Assembly (NCBI RefSeq): GCF_001758365.1
Contig: NZ_LZFO01000001.1
Span: forward strand, 1-64,000
Source: Clostridium acetireducens DSM 10703
Lineage (GTDB): Bacteria > Bacillota > Clostridia > Clostridiales > Clostridiaceae
Direction of reading: 5' to 3'
Length of the DNA: 64,000 nt
Part shown: positions 57,721 through 64,000 of the stretch, piece by piece
How the letters are laid out: each line of letters opens with the position of its first letter
Position numbering within the stretch: the first letter of the stretch is position 1
The notes under the pieces: model-generated
The model's input: the letters and a program-made list of their open reading frames with translations, nothing else
Told to the model about the DNA's origin: nothing
Databases searched by the model: none
Made by a program: the position numbers and the translations under genes

Positions 57721-58497
57721 ATGCCAAGTTTATTAGAAAAAACAAGGATGTTAAACAAGATATTACAAAAGTCAGGAACAGAACCAGTAGTTTTTGATGA
57801 CATAGCAAAAGTTTTAAGTGATGTTTTAGTTTCTAATGTATATATAATAAGTAGGAAAGGAAAAATATTAGGATACGATTTTTCTGTAGGATTTGAATGT
57901 GATATAGTAAAAGAAGATATAATAAACGAAATGAGATTTCCAGATTTCTACAATGAAAAATTATTAAATGTTCATGAAACAAGAGCTAATATTACTAACA
58001 AAGGAAAATGCGTTTTTAATGAAGGAAGTAAATGTGATTTAAAAAGCAAATTAACCACTATAGTTCCTATAAATGGTAACAGAGAAAGATTGGGTACTTT
58101 ATTACTAGCTCGTTTTGATAAACCTTTTACAGATGATGATTTAATTTTATCAGAATATAGTGCTACTATTATAGGGCTTGAAATATTAAGATCAAAACAA
58201 GACGAAATAGAATCAGAAGCTAGAAAAAAAGCAGTTGTACAACTAGCAATAGGAACATTATCTTATTCAGAATTAGAAGCAGTAGAACACATATTTAATG
58301 AATTAGATGGAGATGAAGGATTGCTTGTTGCATCAAAAATAGCAGATAAAGTTGGAATTACAAGATCTGTTATAGTAAATGCATTAAGAAAGTTTGAAAG
58401 TGCAGGGGTTATCGAGTCTAGATCTCTTGGAATGAAAGGAACACATATAAGAATATTAAATGATAAATTATTAGATGAATTAAAAAAAATAAAATAA
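57721..58497 (+). CDS. codY: GTP-sensing transcriptional repressor CodY
   Basis: The protein has 258 residues. An N-terminal GAF domain (about 1-155) binds branched-chain amino acids, and GTP is sensed too. The C-terminal winged HTH contains [42 protein letters not shown] (about 203-243). CodY links nutrient state to amino-acid uptake and biosynthesis, sporulation and virulence. AGGAGG is 7 bases before the ATG. It follows topA as in many Firmicutes. Confidence 0.98.
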   Translation: MPSLLEKTRMLNKILQKSGTEPVVFDDIAKVLSDVLVSNVYIISRKGKILGYDFSVGFECDIVKEDIINEMRFPDFYNEKLLNVHETRANITNKGKCVFNEGSKCDLKSKLTTIVPINGNRERLGTLLLARFDKPFTDDDLILSEYSATIIGLEILRSKQDEIESEARKKAVVQLAIGTLSYSELEAVEHIFNELDGDEGLLVASKIADKVGITRSVIVNALRKFESAGVIESRSLGMKGTHIRILNDKLLDELKKIK

Positions 58498-58498
58498 T

Positions 58499-58537
58499 AA
58501 AAAGATAGTAAACAAAAATTGTTTGCTATCTTTTTTA
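58499..58537 (+). terminator. Intrinsic terminator after codY
   Basis: AAAAAGATAGTAAACAA (58499-58515) pairs with TTGTTTGCTATCTTTTT (58519-58535), one T-G wobble, then T residues. Confidence 0.85.
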
Positions 58538-58613
58538 ATTATTTTTATCTGAATTTATTTTGGGCTTTATTTTATCATATATTAATTATAAAATATCATT
58601 TGAAAATTTTATA

Positions 58614-58752
58614 TTGATAAGAAAATATGTTTATGATATACTACTTAAGTAAGATAAAATACACACATTATCTAATTTATAAAAAGGTGCCTTGTTTAAT
58701 AGGTATTTTATAAGTATGAAGATAATGGAGGAGTAACCAAGGAGGTAGTAAT
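58614..58752 (+). promoter_or_regulatory. rpsB promoter and structured leader
   Basis: TTGATA (58614-58619), 17 bases, TATACT (58637-58642). In the ~105-base leader CATTATCT (58666-58673) pairs with AGATAATG (58720-58727), TTATAAAA (58677-58684) pairs with TTTTATAA (58706-58713) inside it, and GCCT (58689-58692) with AGGT (58701-58704). Two strong ribosome sites follow (GGAGGAG at 58727, AAGGAGG at 58740). It is a candidate S2 autoregulatory RNA. Confidence 0.55.
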
Positions 58753-59454
58753 ATGGCAGTAATATCAATGAAACAATTATTAGAAGCAGGTGTTCACTTT
58801 GGACATCAAACAAGAAGATGGAATCCTAAAATGGCTCCATACATATTTACAGAAAGAAATGGAATATACATTATTGATTTACAAAAAACTGTAAAAAAGG
58901 TAGAAGAAGCTTATAACTTTATTAGAAAAATTTCAGAAGAAGGTAAAGAAGTTCTATTTGTAGGAACAAAGAAGCAAGCACAAGAAGCTATAGCACAAGA
59001 AGCTTCAAAATGTGAAATGAATTTTGTTAATAATAGATGGCTAGGTGGAATGTTAACAAACTTTGTAACAATCCAAGGAAGAATCAGAAAGTTAGAAGAA
59101 ATAGAAGCCATGGAACAAGATGGAATATTTGATGTTTTACCTAAAAAGGAAGTTATAAAACTTAAAAATGAACAAGAAAAATTAGAAAAGAATTTAGGCG
59201 GAATAAGAAAAATGAATTTAGAAAATCTAGGAGCTTTATTTGTTGTAGATCCTAGAAAGGAAAAAAATGCAATTGCTGAAGCTAAAGTTCTTGGAATTCC
59301 AGTAGTAGCAATAGTAGATACAAATTGTGATCCTGATGAAGTTGATTATGTTATTCCTGGAAATGACGATGCTATAAGAGCTGTAAAATTAATTACTTCA
59401 AAAGTAGCAGAAGCTGTTTTAGAAGGAAGACAAGGAGAACAATTAGCTGAATAA
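58753..59454 (+). CDS. rpsB: 30S ribosomal protein S2
   Basis: The protein has 233 residues. [48 protein letters not shown] and [12 protein letters not shown] are the S2 signatures. AAGGAGGTA is close before the ATG. It is the first gene of the conserved rpsB-tsf-pyrH-frr run. Confidence 0.98.
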   Translation: MAVISMKQLLEAGVHFGHQTRRWNPKMAPYIFTERNGIYIIDLQKTVKKVEEAYNFIRKISEEGKEVLFVGTKKQAQEAIAQEASKCEMNFVNNRWLGGMLTNFVTIQGRIRKLEEIEAMEQDGIFDVLPKKEVIKLKNEQEKLEKNLGGIRKMNLENLGALFVVDPRKEKNAIAEAKVLGIPVVAIVDTNCDPDEVDYVIPGNDDAIRAVKLITSKVAEAVLEGRQGEQLAE

Positions 59455-59478
59455 TAAATACTTTAAGTATTAAAATAT

Positions 59479-59512
59479 AAAGGTAGATGAAAAGATTTCA
59501 TTTACCTTTTAG
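59479..59512 (+). terminator. Attenuating hairpin between rpsB and tsf
   Basis: AAAGGTAGATGAAA pairs with TTTCATTTACCTTT with one wobble around a 3-base loop. The T tract is short, so it probably adjusts the S2 to EF-Ts ratio rather than stops transcription. Confidence 0.5.
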
Positions 59513-59537
59513 ATTATGTATAATAGGAGGAATAAGA

Positions 59538-60458
59538 ATGATTACTGCACAGATGGTAAAAGAATTAAGAGAAGTAACTGGCGCAGGCATGATGGATTGT
59601 AAAAAAGCCTTAAAAGAAGCCAATGGAGATACTGAAAAGGCCGTAGAATTGTTAAGAGAAAAAGGACTTGCAGCAGCTGCTAAAAAAGCAGGAAGAATAG
59701 CTGCAGAAGGATTAATTGAAACATATATTTCAGAAGATAAAAAAGTAGGGGCTATTGTAGAAGTTAACTGTGAAACAGACTTTGTTGCAGCTAATGAAGA
59801 TTTTATAAATTTAACAAAAAACATAGCTAAACAAGCAGCAGCAACAAATGCTAAAGATATAGATGAATTTGTAAATGAATCATACATAGCTAATAATGGC
59901 AAAACAATAAAAGATTCTGTAACTGACTTAATAGCAAAACTTGGTGAAAATATGTCCGCAAGAAGATTTGGTAAATTTGCTGTAGATAGTGGAGCAATAG
60001 GAAGCTATATCCATGGTGGTGGAAGAATAGGAGTTTTAGTTAAATTAGAATGTGAAAAGGAATCGGAAAAACTAGAAGAAGTTGCAAGAGAAATAGCTAT
60101 GCATGTTGCTGCAACTAATCCTTTATATTTAGATGAAGATGACGTAGATGAAGCAAGTTTAGAAAAGGAAAGAGAAATTTATAAAGTTCAAGCTTTAAAT
60201 GAAGGAAAGCCTGAAAAAATAGTTGAAAAAATGGTAGAAGGCAGAATTAAAAAGTTTTATAAAGAAAACTGTCTTATAGAACAAATTTGGGTTAAAGATC
60301 CAGACCTTACTATAAAGAAATATGTTGAAAAAGAATCAAAAGAAATAGGTTCTCCAATAAAGGTTGCAGGATTTATAAGATTCGAAAGAGGAGAAGGAAT
60401 AGAAAAGAAAGAAGAAGACTTTGCTGAAGAAGTAAAAAAACAAATGCAGCAGGGTTAA
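59538..60458 (+). CDS. tsf: Elongation factor Ts
   Basis: The protein has 306 residues. It recycles EF-Tu-GDP. The UBA-like N-terminus [26 protein letters not shown], then [10 protein letters not shown] and [11 protein letters not shown] are characteristic. ATG 59538 follows AGGAGG; the longer in-frame start at 59487 lies in the rpsB-tsf hairpin and has no family match. Confidence 0.98.
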   Translation: MITAQMVKELREVTGAGMMDCKKALKEANGDTEKAVELLREKGLAAAAKKAGRIAAEGLIETYISEDKKVGAIVEVNCETDFVAANEDFINLTKNIAKQAAATNAKDIDEFVNESYIANNGKTIKDSVTDLIAKLGENMSARRFGKFAVDSGAIGSYIHGGGRIGVLVKLECEKESEKLEEVAREIAMHVAATNPLYLDEDDVDEASLEKEREIYKVQALNEGKPEKIVEKMVEGRIKKFYKENCLIEQIWVKDPDLTIKKYVEKESKEIGSPIKVAGFIRFERGEGIEKKEEDFAEEVKKQMQQG

Positions 60459-60466
60459 TGTAATGT

Positions 60467-60496
60467 AAAGAGAACACTGCGTGTTCTCTTTTTTTA
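60467..60496 (+). terminator. Intrinsic terminator after tsf
   Basis: AAAGAGAACAC (60467-60477) pairs with GTGTTCTCTTT (60481-60491) around TGC, followed by T residues. Confidence 0.85.
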
Positions 60497-60544
60497 AAGT
60501 ATAAATAAGTTATTACAAAAATTTATTTACATTTGGAGGTATAG

Positions 60545-61258
<714 letters not shown>

Positions 61259-61288
61259 GAGAATATGAAAATAAAAGGAGGAAATAAT

Positions 61289-61846
61289 ATGATTAAGGAC
61301 ATATATAATATGGCTGATGAAAAAATGGATAAAACTATATTAAATTTAAAAAATGATTTTGCTAGCTTAAAAGCTGGAAGAGCAACACCTTCTATGTTAG
61401 ATAGAATTCAAGTAGAGTGCTATGGATCTATGATGCCAATAAATCAATTAGCTAATGTTTCAGTGCCAGAACCAAGAGTGTTATTAATACAGCCTTGGGA
61501 TAAAAATTCTATAAAAGATATAGAAAAATCTATACTAAAATCTGATTTAGGAATAAATCCTTCCAATGATGGTAATGTTATAAGACTTGTAATACCTGAA
61601 TTAACAGAAGAAACAAGAAAAGAGCTTGTAAAAGTTATAAAGAAAACAGCAGAAGAAGCAAAAATATCTATAAGATCTATTAGAAAAGATTGTAATAATA
61701 AAATAAAAAATTTAAAAAAAGAAGATGATATATCAGAAGATGATATAAAGGTAGCAGAAAATGAAATTCAAAAGAAAACAGATAAATTTATTAAAGAAAT
61801 AGACAATCTAGTAGATAAAAAAGAAAGCGAAGTTATGTCTGTTTAA
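61289..61846 (+). CDS. frr: Ribosome recycling factor
   Basis: The protein has 185 residues. It splits post-termination ribosomes with EF-G. LKAGRATPSMLDRIQVECYG and PLNQLANVSVPEPR-like text (here PINQLANVSVPEPR) and RKDCNNKIKNL are typical. AAAGGAGG precedes the ATG; the ATG at 61265 would start before that site. Confidence 0.98.
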   Translation: MIKDIYNMADEKMDKTILNLKNDFASLKAGRATPSMLDRIQVECYGSMMPINQLANVSVPEPRVLLIQPWDKNSIKDIEKSILKSDLGINPSNDGNVIRLVIPELTEETRKELVKVIKKTAEEAKISIRSIRKDCNNKIKNLKKEDDISEDDIKVAENEIQKKTDKFIKEIDNLVDKKESEVMSV

Positions 61847-61854
61847 AGTATTAA

Positions 61855-61903
61855 TTACTAATAAGAACCTGCGAATTCGCAGGTTCTTATTAGTAAAAAA
61901 ATA
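61855..61903 (+). terminator. Perfect 42-bp palindromic terminator after frr
   Basis: The arms 61855-61875 and 61876-61896 are exact reverse complements (core AAGAACCTGCGAATTCGCAG), with A residues continuing to the next gene. In RNA it folds with a small AATT loop. It is unusually long and relatively GC-rich here. Confidence 0.75.
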
Positions 61904-61927
61904 TATATTAAAAGGAGAAGAAAAATT

Positions 61928-62680
61928 ATGTTTAATTTTTCAATGAAATCAAATGAAATAAATTCTAACATAGATTTAAAAAAAATACCAAAACATATAG
62001 CTATAATAATGGATGGCAATGGAAGATGGGCTAAGAGTAGAAAATTACCAAGAACTATGGGTCATAAAGCAGGAGTAGAAACTATAAGAGAAATAGTTAA
62101 AGAATGTAGCAATTTAGGAGTAAAGTATTTAACTTTATATGCTTTTTCTACTGAAAATTGGAAAAGACCTAAGGAAGAAGTAAGTGCTTTAATGAAGCTA
62201 TTAGTTCAATATTTAAGAAAAGAGTTCGATGAATTAAATAGAAATAATGTAATAATAAATAGTATTGGTGATATTTCTAAACTTCCAGAAATATGTAAAA
62301 AAGAACTGATATTAGCTTATGAAAAAACAAAAAATAATACAGGACTTGTTTTAAATTTAGCTTTAAATTATGGTGGAAGAGATGAAATAATAAATGCAGT
62401 AATAAAATTAGTAGAAGATATTGAGAGTAAAAATATATTAAAAGAAGATATAAATGAAGAAGTTTTTTCTAAATATTTATATACTACTGGTATACCAGAT
62501 CCAGATTTAATTATAAGACCTAGTGGAGAGCAAAGATTGAGTAACTTTTTATTGTGGCAGTGTGCTTATTCTGAGTTTTGGTACTCTGATATAAAATGGC
62601 CAGATTTTAAAAAAGAAGATTTACATAAAGCTATTTATGATTATCAATATAGAGATAGGAGATTTGGTGGTATAAAATAA
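61928..62680 (+). CDS. uppS: Undecaprenyl (isoprenyl) diphosphate synthase
   Basis: The protein has 250 residues. It extends farnesyl diphosphate with cis isoprene units to make the cell-wall lipid carrier. HIAIIMDGNGRWAKSR contains the catalytic Asp, then STENWKRPKEEV, NYGGRDEI and the C-terminal IRPSGEQRLSNFLLWQCAYSEF. AAAGGAG precedes the ATG. It begins the isoprenoid/phospholipid group uppS-cdsA-dxr. Confidence 0.97.
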   Translation: MFNFSMKSNEINSNIDLKKIPKHIAIIMDGNGRWAKSRKLPRTMGHKAGVETIREIVKECSNLGVKYLTLYAFSTENWKRPKEEVSALMKLLVQYLRKEFDELNRNNVIINSIGDISKLPEICKKELILAYEKTKNNTGLVLNLALNYGGRDEIINAVIKLVEDIESKNILKEDINEEVFSKYLYTTGIPDPDLIIRPSGEQRLSNFLLWQCAYSEFWYSDIKWPDFKKEDLHKAIYDYQYRDRRFGGIK

Positions 62681-62697
62681 ATTGGAGATGGTGAGTT

Positions 62698-63495
62698 ATG
62701 GATAAAAGATATATAGGAGCATTAATACTTTCACCTTTAATTATATTTTTATTTCTAGGAGGAGTATATTTAAAATACTTAATGTTTGCTGTTTCTTTAA
62801 TTGGAATGTTTGAATTTTACAATGCAGCAAATAAAAAAGGTATAAATAGTTTTAATTTAATTGGGTATTTACTTTGCATAGTTTATTATATTACATTACA
62901 AAAAGAAATAAATTATTTTTTGATATTTCATTTAATGGTATTTTTAATTATTATAATGTTAAGTATACCTATAATAAATTTAAAATATAATTTTATTGAT
63001 GCTTCAATTACTATAATTGGATTTTTATATATACCTATTTGTTTTAGTTTTATAGTGCTTACAAATTTTAAAGATTATGGCAATTATCTTATTTGGTTAA
63101 TTTTTATTTCTTCTTGGCTTTGTGACACTGCAGCTTATTATACTGGAAAGTTTTTTGGGAAAAATAAATTGTGTCCTAAAGTTAGTCCTAAAAAAACTAT
63201 AGAAGGTTCCATAGGAGGGTTTATAGGAAGTATTATAGGATGTGGCTTATTTGGAGTTTTTTGTATACATAATGGAGTAAATATACCAATATATAATTAT
63301 TATATAATAGGTGCTATATGTGGAATAGTATGTCAATTTGGAGATTTAGTTGCTTCTTCAATAAAAAGATACGTTGGAATTAAAGATTATAGTAATTTAA
63401 TTCCTGGTCATGGCGGAATATTAGACAGATTCGATAGCATACTTTTTTCCGCAGTAGCAGTATACTATTACATATCTTTTATTATTAAAATTTAA
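62698..63495 (+). CDS. cdsA: Phosphatidate cytidylyltransferase
   Basis: The protein has 265 residues. It makes CDP-diacylglycerol from phosphatidate and CTP. About eight hydrophobic segments fill the chain. SPKKTIEGSIGGFIGS and the C-terminal signature KRYVGIKDYSNLIPGHGGILDRFDS mark the family. TTGGAGATGG precedes the ATG. It sits between uppS and dxr as in B. subtilis. Confidence 0.96.
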   Translation: MDKRYIGALILSPLIIFLFLGGVYLKYLMFAVSLIGMFEFYNAANKKGINSFNLIGYLLCIVYYITLQKEINYFLIFHLMVFLIIIMLSIPIINLKYNFIDASITIIGFLYIPICFSFIVLTNFKDYGNYLIWLIFISSWLCDTAAYYTGKFFGKNKLCPKVSPKKTIEGSIGGFIGSIIGCGLFGVFCIHNGVNIPIYNYYIIGAICGIVCQFGDLVASSIKRYVGIKDYSNLIPGHGGILDRFDSILFSAVAVYYYISFIIKI

Positions 63496-63532
63496 ATATA
63501 TAATTATATTTGGGTTAGTATAAAATAAAAGT

Positions 63533-63578
63533 ATACTCTTTTTAATGTTAACAATATTAAAAAGAGTATGTTTATTTT
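63533..63578 (+). terminator. Intrinsic terminator after cdsA
   Basis: ATACTCTTTTTAAT (63533-63546) pairs perfectly with ATTAAAAAGAGTAT (63556-63569), followed by GTTTATTTT. The following 150 bases are AT-rich with no gene; a promoter for dxr is expected there but none is clear. Confidence 0.75.
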
Positions 63579-63733
63579 ATAAATATAAATAATAATTCAA
63601 ACTGTATTATTTTAATTTTATTATTGATTTTTTTAAATTATTAATTGTAGCATTACTTTATTTTAATTATTAAATATGTTAATATTAAACCTGTATACTA
63701 TAAAGAAATTAACTATTGAATGGGGCGTTAAAA

Positions 63734-64000
63734 TTGAAAAGATTAAGTATATTAGGGGCAACTGGTTCTATAGGGTTTCAGACTTTAGATGTAATTAGAA
63801 AAGATAAAGAAAATTTTTCATTAGTTGCAGTTTCTGCCAATAAAAGTTATAAAAAAATCATAGATATAATAAAAGAATTTAAACCTAAATATGTAGTATT
63901 AATGGAAAAAGAGGCTTTTAACATAGTTAAAGATTATTGCAAAATTAATAATTTAAATGTTAATATATTATTTGGAATTGAAGGATTAAAAATAATATCA
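63734..64000 (+). CDS. dxr: 1-deoxy-D-xylulose 5-phosphate reductoisomerase (partial, runs off the right edge)
   Basis: The first 89 codons are present. MKRLSILGATGSIGFQTLDVI is the NADPH-binding Rossmann start of Dxr (GxTGSIGxQTLDV), followed by FSLVAVSANKSY. Dxr makes 2-C-methylerythritol 4-phosphate, the committed step to isoprenoids, and so supplies UppS upstream. The start is TTG with GGGGCG about 8 bases before it. The rest is outside the window. Confidence 0.93.
   Translation, partial: MKRLSILGATGSIGFQTLDVIRKDKENFSLVAVSANKSYKKIIDIIKEFKPKYVVLMEKEAFNIVKDYCKINNLNVNILFGIEGLKIIS

Noticed and set aside
61873-61878. GAATTC in the frr palindrome as a cloning linker artefact
   Set aside because: The palindrome extends over 42 bases continuous with native AT-rich sequence, as expected of a natural terminator.

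Overview
The window is a stretch of conserved chromosome from a low-GC, endospore-forming Firmicute, almost certainly a Clostridium sensu stricto (cluster I) species. The evidence is the very AT-rich composition (roughly 25-29% GC by eye), GGAGG-type ribosome sites with frequent TTG/GTG starts, sporulation genes (spoIVA, spoVM, spoVS, ylbJ, an alpha/beta SASP) and the typical clostridial order of housekeeping genes. I cannot name the species from sequence alone. I see no tRNA, rRNA, CRISPR array, prophage or insertion sequence.

Layout. 1-554: a decayed 3' end of phoU with its terminator, and what looks like a sigma-H promoter firing off the left edge. 555-5846: a PDZ/radical-SAM DUF512 protein, der, gpsA and spoIVA. 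6138-7463: an amino-acid permease. 7651-10256 (minus): a thrR-like ACT regulator, hom and thrB, without thrC. 10689-25538: a long plus-strand run of yicC-remA-gmk-rpoZ-coaBC-priA-def-fmt-Zn protease-rsmB-rlmN-prpC-prkC-rsgA-rpe-thiN, covering nucleotide and CoA supply, replication restart, translation initiation, rRNA modification and Ser/Thr phospho-signalling. 25675-25913: a 51-codon membrane peptide and the 23-codon spoVM. 25959-30779: rpmB (minus), an Asp23-family gene, fakA, recG and an SASP gene. 31040-35061: rsmD, coaD and a coiled-coil protein, then ylbJ and tmcAL on the minus strand.

35262-44774: ackA (without pta beside it), DUF177-rpmF-plsX-acpP (lipid synthesis and L32), rnc, an Elp3-like radical SAM protein, spoVS, a tiny membrane peptide and smc. 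44786-52084: ftsY-ylxM-ffh (SRP targeting), then rpsP-khpA-rimM-trmD-rplS (ribosome and tRNA), lepB, rbgA and rnhB. 52138-58497: yraN (minus), comM, dprA, topA and codY. 58753-64000: rpsB-tsf-pyrH-frr-uppS-cdsA and the start of dxr, a translation-to-envelope-precursor cluster.

The genes themselves are mostly well-known core genes, so the more interesting material is small or non-coding. The main items are a 19-bp-arm hairpin just upstream of rnc (candidate RNase III autoregulation), a structured leader before rpsB, an L19-type leader before rplS, and the spoVM mini-gene pair with a sigma-K-like promoter. Others are three intergenic TGTCGAA (Spo0A-box) heptamers, four tandem 10-bp repeats over the yicC promoter, a perfect 30-bp-arm inverted repeat after spoIVA, and the phoU relic. 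I did not find an obviously new multi-gene system.
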